Part shown: positions 1 through 11,439 of the stretch, piece after piece
Layout of the letters: every line of letters starts with the position of its first letter
How positions within the stretch are numbered: the first letter of the stretch is position 1
Assembly: GCA_030549495.1 (NCBI GenBank)
Contig: JAUIRK010000825.1
Coordinates: 51,001-115,000, forward strand
Reading direction: 5' to 3'
Source of the DNA: Nectonema munidae
Lineage: Eukaryota > Nematomorpha > Nectonematoida > Nectonematidae
Length of the DNA: 64,000 nucleotides
Notes under the pieces: generated by a model
What the model saw: the letters and a program-made list of their open reading frames with translations, nothing else
Told to the model about the DNA's origin: nothing
Database searches by the model: none
Position numbers and translations under genes: made by a program

Positions 1-221
1 ATGAATATTTTTTCATTTAATCAATAAGTGTGTTTTAAATTCCAAAAACATACTACTATTGCTTTTGATAATAATAATAATACTCGTTATTGGTTAAATC
101 TCTGCGAATTACGTGATATTTGTGATAGATTTAATCTGTTTTTGATTAGCTAAAAAGATATTGTAGACGCAAGAAGTTAAGGTTTAATATTTTAGTTAAA
201 ACTTTATACTATGGTCTAGTA

Positions 222-661
222 CAGTGGTTCTCAACCTTTTTTATCCCGTTCCCCATTTTTCAGTCACTTTTTACCCGTGGACCCCTACAACTGAATAATT
301 TGAGCCAACAAAAGTATCAAAGATTTTTATGCCAAAAATGATTGTATCATTTGATTAAATCGTATCCTTATTCATATGAAATCAGAGAAATCGTAAAGCC
401 TAACATAAAATGTGAATAAATTTTTTTTCCAATTAAAATATAAATTTTTCAAAAATATTGTAACTAATAAAAAGGATATATAATCATTCAAAATATGAAA
501 CTTTAAAAAAGGGAATTTATTTAAAAAAGCTCTAAATATATATATTTATATTGATTTGGAAAATAGAAGTATATTAAAGGAAATTCAGCAAAAGTAGTTT
601 GAAGTAAAATTTCCATGGACCCCTTCAAATTCTTCCATGGACCCCGGGTTGGGAACCACTG
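222..661. mobile_element. Non-autonomous hAT MITE with perfect target duplication
   Basis: The left end reads CAGTGGTTCTCAACC and the right end GGTTGGGAACCACTG, a 15-base terminal inverted repeat with one mismatch. The element is 440 bases long and is flanked on both sides by the identical octamer gtctagta (214-221 and 662-669). An 8-base duplication with TA at its centre is the pattern known for Buster-type hAT transposons. Subterminal sequence repeats the 'catggacccc' theme. No coding capacity is present, so it would be moved in trans. The perfect duplication and near-perfect ends suggest a fairly recent insertion. Confidence 0.9.
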
Positions 662-813
662 GTCTAGTATTTTAAAAGAAATATTTAGTATTGGCCACGC
701 TAATTGCGTATATATTTATATATATAAATTCTCAAATAAAAATGATTGATGATTTTTTATTAAGCTTTAAAATACAATAATTGATATTATTTAAGCATCT
801 GAATTAAATATAT

Positions 814-958
814 AAAGATAAAAGTAGCTTGGAGCATTTTAATCGACAAGGTGACAAAGCACCGTTTGTGTCAAACTATGAGGAAAGAAGGGTTGATGCT
901 AGATCGAACCCGAGACCTTATGCTATCGAGGCCAAATATCTAGCCAACTTTACTCAGT
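814..958 (-). repeat. tRNA-derived SINE, copy 1
   Basis: On the minus strand this carries a pol III B box (GGTTCGATCTAGC, diverged from GGTTCGATCCCGC in the other copies) downstream of a tRNA-like head, then a shared body (CTTTCCTCATAGTTTGACAC...) ending near a pyrimidine-rich tail. It aligns along most of its length with copies at about 2979-3131, 14094-14235 and 20047-20190. The short open frame across it is a by-product of the repeat and not a gene. Confidence 0.75.
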
Positions 959-2405
959 TCACTATGCACAAAAGGTGTTTAAAATGTGTTAAAAGTAAGC
1001 CAATCTTACTAAAAAGGCAAACATATCATGTACCATTTTTCACAAAAAGCTCATAACCTTTGAAATCACAAATAACTTTTCCAAAAAAATTTAAATCATT
1101 TACATACTTAACAGTTTTATTACAAAATCTTTGAAAGAAATTGTACTAGCATTGCCAACTATTCAAATAGCAATCTTGATAAAAAGCTCAAAAAAATGTA
1201 CGCTAGTACGCAATATGGACCACACAATCTTGGGATATTGACTATTTCCTGTTCGCTTTTAGAAGTCTACAATTAGTCTGAAAGAATAGGCATTTTTTTT
1301 AAAACATTTTTGTCTTTTTCAAAATAAATAAAAGTATGCTTTCAAGGGAGATGACAAAAACTTTCAGAGTTGAGGCATATATAGTCATCAAAAAACCTCT
1401 TTAGGATAAAATCTCAAAACTAGGAAGCAAATAACAAATTAACTTAATAAGTTTTTTTCCTTGGAGACTTTTTTTATAAAGGAATTTTCGCCAGACAATA
1501 TCTTCCTCCCTTCTATAAAGCAAGACCTTATTTGTTATCTTGGTTGGTGGGGATAGGCGAGAAAGTTTGTGATATGAGGGAACTTTAATAAACTGAACTT
1601 CATTATAAAAATTTTTTATATACAATTTTGTATACATCTTTGCATATATTCTACAACTTATTTTTCAATCTATGAAAGAATATAGTATATGCATATATAC
1701 GCTAGTTAAAAATGTTTTTATTGTAAATTTTGGAGATAACTTCTTCCACCATTTTTGTTGAAATTTTGGATGGTATCCTATATTTTCACTTGGTTTAAAC
1801 CAGTCTAGGGTAGTTAAAATCAATAAAGTTAACTTTCATTTTCAACACCCATTTCTAAAACTCCTTTTTACTCTCTTATTTCATACAGTTTGTGTAAAAG
1901 AAATTGAAGTTATTAGGCTAACAAAAGCCTACTTACTTTTTTATTAGTCCATTTTTCGTAAGTAACCTAGATTGTAGAAGAATTTCAAAAAAGGGGGTAA
2001 ATGGAAAGCAAGTTTTCAACATTTTTCAAATGGTTTTTTTTTATTATTATTTTAGAATTCACAAATTGATATAAAAAAATTAGATTATTTTATTTTTACA
2101 ATGCTTTAAATAAAACACTTTTAATACAACTCAAAATTTTCGACAACTCCATTTTGTAGCATAAATTGAAGCATTTAATTGATGATCTCATCAATGAGCT
2201 CTAAAACATTTGAATTTACTTTTAATCGATGATGTCAAGTAAAGTAGTATTTCAACTTGTAAACTATTTTAAGTGCGATTTGCAACACTCTTTCATTTGT
2301 CTTCTTTTACGCGCTTTGCACAACTGAGCTTTGAAAGTTAAAGCTCATTTTTTGGGAGAAAATTAACAGAAAAGAAAAAAAATATTTTAGATTTTTTATA
2401 TATAT
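959..2405. other. AT-rich intergenic sequence
   Basis: No recognisable coding region, RNA gene or element ends were seen. A 78-codon open frame on the minus strand (1401-1637) has biased, low-complexity composition and no recognisable motif. Confidence 0.5.
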
Positions 2406-2652
2406 AACATTTTTACTTCAAAATTGTTCTTTTTTAGTTTGAAACTGTCTTTTTTAAGTTCTAATTTGCCTTTTTTCAATTCTAATTGGTCTTTTTTCAA
2501 TTTTATTTTGTATTTTAGAAAGAGCGCTTAGAATAAAAAAAAAAGACAAATTAGAACTTAAAAAGACAAGTTAGTATTGAAAAAAGACAATTTCATACTA
2601 AAAAAAGACAATATAGAAGTAAAAAAAAAGATAATTTAGTAGTAAAAATGGG
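2406..2652. repeat. Fold-back array of about 21-base units
   Basis: The left arm (about 2406-2515) has five T-rich units of the type 'cttttttcaattctaatt'. The right arm (about 2535-2652) has five units that are their reverse complement, of the type 'aaaaaagacaaattagaac', about 21-22 bases each. The arms flank a short centre (gaaagagcgcttag). Together they could form a long imperfect hairpin. No target duplication was identified, so it may be a fold-back transposon end pair or an inverted minisatellite. Confidence 0.7.
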
Positions 2653-2978
2653 ATATATAAATCTTTTTAATCGTATAAAAGGAGAATTAAATACAAAGAA
2701 AATGGGAGAAGAACTTTTTGGAGTTAAAAAGTTTTTCAGACTCACACCTTAATAAACAATGAAGAAAGTTTCTTACTCTTAAAAGGTGCTATCTTAAGAA
2801 TATTTAGGGCAAGCGAAAATATTGTTGCATTTGGGTCAAGAAGGAAAGGAAACTCGGAGCTTCATTTTATGTTCAAATTGAACCAAAATATTTGAAAAAC
2901 AAGAACTTCCAATTTTGCTATCAAAAATTGGTTGGATTTATATATGGAAATGTCTTTATTTGAAGTTGAAGAATGTGG

Positions 2979-3131
2979 TATAAAGGTAAAGATAACCTCG
3001 GGTGTTTTCATCGAGAAGGCACAATTGCGCGCTTGTATCGAACTATGAGGAAAGCAGGCTTGATGCGGGATCGAACCCAAGACCTTGAGTTATCGAATCC
3101 AGCATCTAACCAACCCTACTCACGCCTAGTA
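2979..3131 (-). repeat. tRNA-derived SINE, copy 2 (best preserved)
   Basis: Read on the minus strand, it starts with an A-box-like TAGGCGTGAGTAGGG, followed by the B box GGTTCGATCCCGC, then the shared body CATCAAGCCTGCTTTCCTC and CTCGATGAAAACACCCG, and a tail rich in CTTTACC. The internal promoter spacing is that of tRNA-derived SINEs. It is the most intact of the four copies in the window. Open frames on both strands here are incidental. Confidence 0.8.
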
Positions 3132-3293
3132 GGGCTACTCACGCAAGAAACTACATTGAAAGAAGAAATCATAACATCCTTTGTCTAATGATCGCACTGC
3201 ATAAAAGAGAATACTTAAAACATTTATTGCTGTCTTATTAAAAAATTGGTTGGGAAAAGTGCATAAAGAGCAAGTTTTTAAATCATTTTTTAA

Positions 3294-3422
3294 GCCGTTA
3301 ACGACCAGAATAATCAAACAATTTCTGATGTAAAGCAGAAGGTTTGTATTAAAGAGCATTGATAAACGTAGAGGATTTTATTTCTGTAAAGTCGACATAT
3401 GTCAACTCTGGCCGTTAACCCC
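3294..3422 (-). mobile_element. piggyBac-type TTAA MITE, copy 1
   Basis: A 129-base element flanked by TTAA at 3290-3293 and 3423-3426, with CCGTTAAC-containing inverted ends. Its interior matches the copy at 22227-22358 in reverse orientation (shared ATAAAATC.TCT.CGTTTATCAA and CTTCTGCTTTACAT). TTAA duplication with C-rich ends is the piggyBac hallmark. A small inverted repeat (GTTGACATATGTCGAC on the minus strand) sits just inside one end. It has no coding capacity. Confidence 0.75.
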
Positions 3423-3429
3423 TTAAGTC

Positions 3430-4750
3430 TTGTCAATTTTTGAAGGATTTTTTGAAAGATGAATTGTTTTTGACCTATAATCATTTCTATGGCGGTGCAA
3501 ATGCTACACAGCAGTTTATATTTGTCATATTTTTGCTTTATACACATTTAAATACGTTTCTTTATTTAGATACTAAATATTTCATTGAGATAACTACTTC
3601 CAGCGTCACATATATATAGAAGAATAACGGTGAAGTGAACACTTTGTCGGTAATATAATATGTATAATGTATATGCTTTTCTTCGAATACCTTCATTTTA
3701 CTCTTTTGCGTGTTACTGATAAAAGTGGTAAACTAATTATCTTGTCACTAAGAGCCCTAAGAAGGAAGGTAAATATACTAACTTAGATAATTTCAATCAT
3801 ATTTCATAGTTTTAGTCATATTGTAGTAATTGGCATTCTTAATCAAAGATTTTCATGTATCAATATTGATTTTTAATTTAGAATGTAATCCTACTAATTA
3901 TAGTGTTGGTAAGTAAGTATTTAATTTTGCAAAAAATATATCCATATGATTAAATAGACAATCACGCAAAATTTCTCGCAAAGCTCCTAAACTGTTATTT
4001 GTGTATGTATAGTGATTTCACATCTTTTTTCATGTTCAATTTTTATTTGAGTATATATAATCGCCATTTAAATAATTGCATTCGCTTACGAACCGTTTCA
4101 TCATTCGTTCTTTTTTTATAGTTAATTTCCCGTTTTTTTCTTTTATATATGTGTAGTTGTATTAAAATATATGTATATAAATTTTAAAAAATGAATTTGG
4201 AATGCGACAAGTCTTATTCTGAAATTTTGAATGACCATAATTAATGCTATATTATTAGCATTATTAATTGTCATTTTTTGCAAAAAAAACACAATATACT
4301 TAAGACTGCTTATGCTTTTAACTCTGCCTGCAATCCTATCGGTAAAGGTACGTGACACGCCTTTTTTGTTTAAGGCTATATGTGCCATTTTCAATTTTAT
4401 TTCATCCTTTTTTTTCGATTATATTTAACATTTTTTTAGATTCTCTTTTACCTTCATTTGATTAATTTTTTTTTAGGAATATATTTTACCTTTATCTTTA
4501 TTTGATTATATTTTAGCTATTTTCTATGTTTTCTTTTTTCGATCTAATTCTAAATCAAAAAAGATAAAAGGAATCGAAAAAAGCAAAAAAAAACTGGAAA
4601 AAGGTAAATTTGAAGTTACAATATTACAGAATATTTATGATAACATTACAAAGAGTATTAACTTTTCGCATCCAACTAACTAACGTTAGCCTTAAAATGA
4701 TGGAAATGAAGGCATCTGCCTCTGTTAACCCAATTTAATGCTGTTTAAAG
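3430..4750. other. AT-rich sequence, probably Wnt intron
   Basis: This lies directly downstream, on the minus strand, of the Wnt splice donor at 4754, so it should be intron sequence. I looked for the next conserved Wnt exon (a motif of the type SREAAFTYAI) and did not see one here or further left. Two opposed open frames around 4143-4428 are hydrophobic, low-complexity and unrecognised. Confidence 0.5.
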
Positions 4751-4754
4751 TTAC

Positions 4755-5046
4755 CTTCAAATAAAATGGGATGGAAGATGGATTTTCTTGAAAGCGTACT
4801 GCAATTCCATCTTTCATGCCGGAATTGATATTCGCACTCATTGAAAGCGAGAGTTGCTCCTTCCCATATGGCAATGATGGAGTCTGGATTTTTTTGGCAT
4901 AGTGTTCTTTGTTGAGGAGCTAGTCCAGGAATTTTGCTGCAAATGATATTTGCTCCTAACGCAACAACTGAAGAAAGGGTTCTAGAAAACAACGTGGACA
5001 ATATGAAGTATAGTTGCAAGAAAGTGCGCTGATTAGCTGATCGCAT
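4755..5046 (-). CDS. Wnt7: Wnt ligand, first coding exon (Wnt7-like)
   Basis: Secreted Wnt growth factor; it would signal through Frizzled receptors. The exon starts at an ATG (5044-5046) immediately preceded by an in-frame TAA. Residues 5-30 form a hydrophobic signal peptide. The Wnt N-terminal core follows: SVVALGANIICSKIPGLAP, then QQRTLC, a NECEYQFRHERWNCS block and the first conserved cysteines. SVVALGA.IIC.KIPGLAP is characteristic of Wnt7 (Drosophila Wnt2 orthologue). At 4754 the minus strand has the donor GAAG|GTAACT in phase 1, right after the LFEG tetrapeptide, where vertebrate Wnt7 genes also have an exon boundary near KVG/SREAA; the open frame running to 4735 therefore includes a few intronic codons. 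The remaining exons, about three quarters of a Wnt protein, are not visible and should lie left of the window. Family assignment is firm; the Wnt7 subtype is likely but based on one exon. Confidence 0.88.
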
Positions 5047-5049
5047 TTA

Positions 5050-6237
5050 TATTTGACTTTTTAAAATATTTTGCTTCATTATTAATAATAATAATATTAT
5101 ATAATAACATCGTTCTTAAAGGATATATAGATATGGAAAAAGATTTTACACTACATTAAAATTCATAATTTATACACTTTCATACTTACTGAGCAAAAGT
5201 TATCATTGGCTCATCCATTTCTTTGTGCTGATCAAAACATAAGTGGCGGACATGAAACTCTTTTGTGTAAGGATTAATATTTGAATCGAAGAAAGGAATT
5301 TGATATGATATTTCTAAGATAAAGACATAACATCTTTGCTCTATAATTGATTTATGACATTAATAACTAATTTATTTCACCCAATAGTATTTAAATGATA
5401 TTAACACTGTCGACATCGTGCTACTAATAATTTAATCATTGCTAAACACTTCTCAAAAGATCACAACTCACAGCGTACAAACAAACAGAGTTATGTGTCT
5501 ATCAAACTACTGTCTATACTTTTCTTATTTCTATTCTCTAGATGCCTATAACAAAAGCATTCGCATTTCCCTCTCCTCTTTCAAAAGTCTTTTGAAAGTG
5601 GTGTCGTTAACAAGCAAAATACTCTTTTACATCGCAATAACATCTATTTGAAATGTGTTGAATCGTCTTCTTGTTTCATCAAAACATTTCCCCTTTTTTC
5701 AAATGGACCACGATTTACGTATCGATCTGTGCGTGATTGAATTTACAAGACGCAACCGGAATGCTTCGATATCTTCACTATTAAAATTTATGACTTTTTT
5801 CGTCTATCAATGTTTTTTTAGTTGATTTAAATGTTAGTTAACTGTGTTGCCTTTTTATACGACAAGCATTTATTTAGTTTATATATGTTCAAAGTTTGGT
5901 TCTACTCACTCTGTTCCTCATAATTACGAGACTAAAACTGTGCCAGACTGTCTGTAGTTTGAGCGATTAAAGCATCATTTTGAGACTATTTTTAAAATTA
6001 AGATTGAAAAAAAACTAAGATTTCTTCACCAATATTTTATTGTATCAAAAAAAGTTTTACTTTCGATATAAAAGAGGTATCAAGTAAGCTTTCAAAAGAA
6101 TATACGGCCTTCTTCAAATTACCTTATAAAGTAGATCCATTATATTTGCACATTGCTATTAATCATGTAATTCTACACTTAATTCTCCATAAATTGAATC
6201 CAAAATCAACCTTGAAACTGGCAAAGATCTGGATATA
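5050..6237. other. AT-rich sequence upstream of the Wnt exon
   Basis: This would hold the 5' untranslated region, promoter or a 5' intron of the Wnt gene. I see no unambiguous TATA box or upstream exon. A 70-codon open frame on the plus strand (5439-5651) has no recognisable motif. Confidence 0.4.
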
Positions 6238-6245
6238 GTTTGAAT

Positions 6246-7193
6246 CAGTGCTAGAGAGTAGTGGAAATTTTGAAAGTATTCCTACTCTTATTCCGGGGTA
6301 GAAAATTTTACCCTAAGATATATTTTGTCAATGTCCTAAGAATCATCTAAGCATTGGTTACATTATCATATGATGATTACTGATCAAATTTCAATTAAAG
6401 GCTGCTATGCTTTTTTGATGCAAATTACTTTTTCAAATTTTTTTCATATATAAATTAACTGTTCTTTTCTTTTAACTTTATGAAAATATATTTAAAAAAA
6501 CATTCAAATCAAGGTCGCAATCAGAAATTTTTGAAGGAGGGGATAAAAATAGGAAGGATTTTTTGCTATTAATAAAAATAATAAGGCAAGATGTTAATTC
6601 AACTCTGAAAAAAATTTTTTTTTAATCTTAAATATGGTTTTTAAATAGAAATCTAACAGATAAAGTCAAATAGACTTAACATGATACTTGAAAGAAAAGC
6701 AACATTCTTTAGGCATATAGCGAGAGCTTCAGCCGGAGATGAACTAAAGTCAATAGTTGAAGATAATGGCAAAAATGTAGGAAGACGAAGAACGGGGTGG
6801 ATTGATGATATCAAAGAAATGACTGGCAAAAAAAGCTAGAAGAAATTTTCAAATTGACCGAAGATGAAAAAATCTGGAAAAATTTTATAAAAAAAAAATT
6901 TGAAGGCTAAAAAGAGTTGCCAAAGATCGATATCAGTCATGGTGAAAAAGAAGAAGAAATAGAAGTTTAAAATTTATATTTTTTTATTAGAAAAAATATA
7001 AAGGATATAATACTTCAAATCGATACCATAGGTTTATAACATAAGCTTATCTCACGGGGAAGAGGTTTCCTTGTATATAATGATATAGACAAATTTTGTT
7101 GACAATTCAATATATAATAAAATAAGAGTAATGGAGTAACAAGCTCTTACTCCCTTACTTCGTACTCTTACTCTCCCTTACTTCCAAGCCCTG
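6246..7193. mobile_element. Probable degraded hAT element with nested LINE fragment
   Basis: The right terminus reads ACTTCCAAGCCCTG, a common hAT-type end (CAGGGCTTGGAAGT inverted), preceded by tandem TTACTCCC-like subterminal repeats. A candidate left terminus at 6246 begins CAGTGCTAGAGAGTAG. The flanking octamers gtttgaat (6238-6245) and gtttgatg (7194-7201) match at 6 of 8 positions. An RTE-like LINE fragment lies inside (6681-6960). A second hAT-like end (tcgcaatcagaaatttttga, about 6517-6536) suggests further nesting. The right end is more secure than the left. Confidence 0.45.
6681..6960 (+). pseudogene. RTE-type LINE, 3' end of ORF2 (fragment)
   Basis: Plus-strand frames encode the C-terminal tail typical of RTE/craniofacial-development-protein-2-like LINEs: LERKATFFRHIARASAGDEL, then GKNVGRRRTGWIDDIKEMTG, EEIFKLTEDEKIWKNF and RVAKDRYQSW. 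In these LINEs this segment follows the reverse transcriptase domain. Two or three frame changes and a stop separate the pieces. No reverse transcriptase core was found next to it, so it is a 5'-truncated copy, as is usual for LINEs. Confidence 0.65.
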
Positions 7194-7201
7194 GTTTGAT
7201 G

Positions 7202-7950
7202 CATCTTTGAACAATTTTAAGATTCAATTTTCTTATAGTAATCCTGAACGCAACCATTCAGAAAACGTTTTTTCACATGAGAGAACGCTCTTCGCTGGAA
7301 TAGACGAGACTTGAAAAGCCAGACTTGCAATGCCTAGAAATTTTTAGCTTGATTTTTCCAATTTTGAAAGGGATAAGAAGAAGAGCAGAAGTTTATTTGA
7401 AACAAAACATGAGTGACACAATGATTACATAATTTATTAATGATTATAATTTAAGTGAGTGGAATCAAACTCCATCAAAGCTGTTTGAATTAAAAAAAAA
7501 AAGTAGAAGAATAACTCGAAATATAGAAAAATCAAAATGTGACACATTAAAATTACCATAACAAAAAGACACACAACAATAATAAAAAAAATATATATAA
7601 AAAAAAGAGAAAACTGTGCAATCCAAAAGGCCCATGAGGCGCTTAAATGATATTGCACAAAGAAAAAAAAATAATACAATGTTTCATAATATTCACATTA
7701 GGATTAGATTTTATAGTTGCAAAAAAAAACATTCGTTCACTAATAAAAATATATACAAAATTTCACAATAAGCAGTTCAAAACATCAACAATCCAATTGG
7801 ATTGAAAATTTACAGGAAAAACAGTTACTTAGAGAGCATTTAACTTTATAATTTTCGATGAATCTTTCTTTGATTTTTTTCTTGAATCCGCTTATACTAA
7901 AACTTAGGTAATTGACTAGATACAAATCATTATTATTCCAAAACTCAGCC
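7202..7950. other. AT-rich sequence, probably LINE 3' tail region
   Basis: No gene seen. The minus-strand LINE at 7954-9170 reads toward this region, so its 3' untranslated part probably lies here, but I cannot place the end. The 80-codon open frame at 7437-7679 is a low-complexity Phe/Ile/Leu run read from A/T tracts. Confidence 0.4.
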
Positions 7951-7953
7951 AAT

Positions 7954-9170
7954 TTAAATTTGATAATATTTCATTCTTTTATAATACGGGAGAATGGTTT
8001 CCAATTTTTTTCGTAAATCATATCTATCTTTCATTCGGTTAAAATCTAAAACATCTAAAAACGTATCAGGAAGCTGATTGTTGAAAAACTTATAAGTAAT
8101 CAAAGCTAGGTTGTACTCATAAAAATCATCAATTTTCAGTACTTTAGCATTAAAAAAGAGTGAGCTTGTATGGGATAAAAACCGCATTGTATATTATTAA
8201 CCTTATTGCTTTCGTTTGTAGTCTAATTAATAACGAGAGATCATTGTGTCCACACAAGACAAAATAATAATTTATATAAGATAAAAAAATGAGTCATAGA
8301 GCAATTTTTTGACTTTAAAGCTAAATGCATTCCGGGAAAATATAAGTATTCCAGTAACTCTTGAAAGTTTGTTCACAATACAAGCAATGTGACAGCCCCA
8401 TTTTAGTTTATTGTCAATGACAACACCTAGTATCTCAAAAGATTCAGTGCATTTGAACATGAAATTATCGAGTTTAATTTTAGTTTCACACTTACTTGTG
8501 AATAGCATCGCCAGTGATTTATTGAAATTTACTTTCATACTGTTTACGGAACACCAATTTAAAACTACATGTAATTTATCATTAAAGTAATTGATACTAA
8601 TAATTTCATTATCCAAAGAAAAAGGTATATTTATTGTAAGATCATCAGCAAACGTGAAAAAAGACAGTTTTTCATTAGATAAGTGAAGATCATTTGAAAA
8701 TATTAAAAAGAGCAATGGGCCCAAAATAGAACCTTGAGGAACCCCCTGAAACAACATTTATTTTTTTAGAAAAAGAACTACCAATAACAACCTGTTGTTG
8801 ACGATCTTTTAAATACGACACGATGAGGGATAATGACTGATCTAGAAAACCATACGAACTTAGTTTTTGAATGAGAAGATTATGTGGAATCATATCAAAG
8901 GCTTTAGTAAAGTCAATAAAGACTTTTAAAACACCAAGATCGGATTGAAGTTTATCAATAATTTCATTAATAAAGAGACATAGTAATAGTTGAGTGTTGT
9001 GCTTTTCTCTAAAACCAAAGTGAAATTTGTAAAGAAATTGATTATTTGTTTATATAACACTTTCTCAAATACTTTCGAGAAGGCGGGTACAATTGATATG
9101 GGACGGTGATTGTTAGGGTCAAGCTTATCACCTTATTTGATGGAAGGGATAAGAAGAAAATCATATGTTA
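7954..9170 (-). pseudogene. LINE reverse transcriptase relic (Jockey/CR1 group)
   Basis: Reading on the minus strand from 9170: GDKLDPNNHRPISI..FSKVFE (start of the RT fold), FGFREKHNTQ, FIDFTKAFDMIPHNLLI (first catalytic Asp region), SLSLIVSYLKDRQQQV, VPQGSILGPLLFLIFSNDL, TFADDLTI (FADD catalytic box), then the thumb-like NWCSVNSMKVNFNKSLAM and EILGVVIDNKLKW. The C-terminal part runs to 7954. An intact domain would be one frame; here at least three frame changes and stops divide it. No endonuclease domain is seen to the right of 9170, so it is 5'-truncated. RT motifs are certain; the clade is inferred from motif style. Confidence 0.85.
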
Positions 9171-9174
9171 ACAT

Positions 9175-11260
9175 CGGTCATGGACCTCCGGACTATGAAG
9201 ATTTCTGATTATATATGCCCTCATTGTACTTTAATTTTTATCTAATTGAGGTTTTAATTTATCTTATCGCATAATAAGTTGAAAATAAGGAGACTTCAAT
9301 TATAATTGCAAGTTACACTGAGCAGCCTACCTAGCACATGTGTCGTCCGAACGGAAGTTATTTTGGTCATGAATTAAGAGTTTCAATAAAAATTGAAAGA
9401 CCCAATAATACAGGCTTATAGTTATACAAAATAAGAAAAGACATTGTAAAAATCTTTGTGTAATTTCCAAAAGATTCGGATAAGAATAAATAACGAGAGA
9501 CTTATTTTTGAATAAAATAAATTAAGAATCTCCATTTGTCATGAAGGTGTTCTGAAGGCAGTTTTGTTGTAGGGAGATTCATATGCCAGCTTGCTTGGAG
9601 CAAGCTCGTTATGATTTCCAGAGTACTTGGTTTATATTTTAAATCTATTCATGTTATTATACTTACATACAATTTTTATTAAAATAAAAAAATAAATTGA
9701 AAAAAATAAATGATGATTTTGTAATTAACAAGTCTTAAACGTTTAAGATCTGTCTTTTTAGGACCAGTCCGAGGGTTAGAACCTGACTCCACTAAACCAC
9801 AATGACTAGTTTTAATCAGTCCTGCACCATACCTTTTTTTGAACCCGTTTGAACCATCTAATATATTTATTTGCTATTTATATATGAGAAATATTAGTTA
9901 ATTATATTTAACTATTTAACTAGTTTAAACTTTTGTGGCTCAACGGGATACCAGTATCTCATAAAATATAAATCGTCTGTTTAAGTTTGTTAAGAGTTAT
10001 TGCGTCACTGAAAAAATAGGTGATTTTTTAATTATTATTATATATAGTTAATATATATTACTAACAAAAATAGGAAATTAATTGTGAGTATAATTATTCG
10101 GCGAAAATCTTAATCAAGTTTAATTTTACTTTTTTTACACTTATACTCCTTTCATAATTTCTGGATGTTTTACTGGATTTAAAAGTAGACTCTCAAAGTC
10201 CGCGCTATTTTAAGAAGGCATGAAACTTTAAATGTGAAATACGTGGGACACAAAGTTCATGTAAAAGTCATTATAGTACGCTACTTTTTTTACATTGCGG
10301 AATCTTTGTTAAATTTTGCAAAATTTTACGGCATCCATGTGATAAAATTTGACAACTCATGTTAAGTGTTAAAACAAGCTTAAATTTTTTTTCAAAAATT
10401 ATTACCAAAAAGTATTTCAAAATTTTGAAAAATACGATAGGATCATTAAAAAAAGTTAGCTTTTGCCTAACGAATATTATTGAAAGAAGCAAAGATATTT
10501 GCCATCTGCTATGTAAAATTTTCATTGAATCGAATTCAAATTGTACTCCCCTAAACCTAGGACAGTTAAAAACTGATTGATTGCTCAGACCTTGATAAAT
10601 ATTTCGATAGCTGAATATTGAAAGTAGATTTATCAGAGAAGAGACTTTTTGACTCACTATATAACCAAGAGTAAAATGTATATTTATTCCAGACTGCAAA
10701 TTATTATTGTTGAAATTTTAAGTATTCTAGACAATTACTAAGATTTATAATAAAAATTTCTACTTCACTTAACTAATTTATCCAGCGTTTATGCAAACAT
10801 AAAAGAAGATAGACAATGTCTATTGTACTTAAATACTTTCTATGTCCACATGCCCTAAATCCTAATCTCTCATATCTCTTTATAAGTTTCAAAGGGCTTA
10901 GCTTTTCCAGAATCTCTTTTCAAGAAATAACTTCTTTGTTTATGTATGTGAAGCTTCATTCATGAAGACTTCGGCAAACTAGTAATCGAGAAATTATAGC
11001 GGCAACATTAAAATGTTTTGAACAAAGAATTTAAAGCGATCGATATGTTTGGATAGTATTTGCTTGAAAGTAAAAATTTTTTTTATAAAATGTTTACAAT
11101 ATACTGAATAAGATACATTTTGTCCAAAAGGTACGACTTAACGCTTAAACCAAATTTATTTTGCCAAACAAGATTTCGTCGAAAACATAGGTGAGATTCT
11201 GTGATCTTAAGAAGGAGAATTAGAGATTACTAATTCTAATATAAACGAAGGAATGCTGAA
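9175..11260. other. AT-rich sequence with one unassigned 142-codon open frame
   Basis: No recognised gene. A minus-strand open frame at 10271-10699 (142 codons) is the longest here; it is rich in Phe, Ile, Leu and Ser, with no signal peptide, domain or catalytic motif I can name, and no clear splice sites. It may be chance or a repeat relic. Confidence 0.4.
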
Positions 11261-11270
11261 TATTGTAAGG

Positions 11271-11400
11271 CAGTGGTTTTCAAACGTTATGTTATTAGGC
11301 ATATCTTTAAATTGAATTTTGGTGCCTTTCCTATATTTCCTATTTTTTTCATAGACTCACTTTATTTCATGAGGTTCTAGAGCTACTTTAATTCTAAAAA
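11271..11400 (+). mobile_element. hAT terminal region, solo left end
   Basis: CAGTGGTTTTCAAACGTTATG matches the style of hAT termini elsewhere in the window (222 and 33457). The preceding octamer ttgtaagg has the central TA typical of Buster-type targets. No matching right end was found, and the right boundary is approximate. A LINE relic begins soon after. Confidence 0.5.
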
Positions 11401-11439
11401 GCTGAAATTTTTCAACCGTCTTTTCAAGCGCCACAAGTA

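Noticed and set aside
2862-3188. Opposed open frames of 71-72 codons
   Set aside because: They come from the SINE; similar frames occur at the SINE copy at 14133.
10271-10699. 142-codon minus-strand open frame as a gene
   Set aside because: Composition follows the AT-rich background, no motif or splice signals; left as unassigned.
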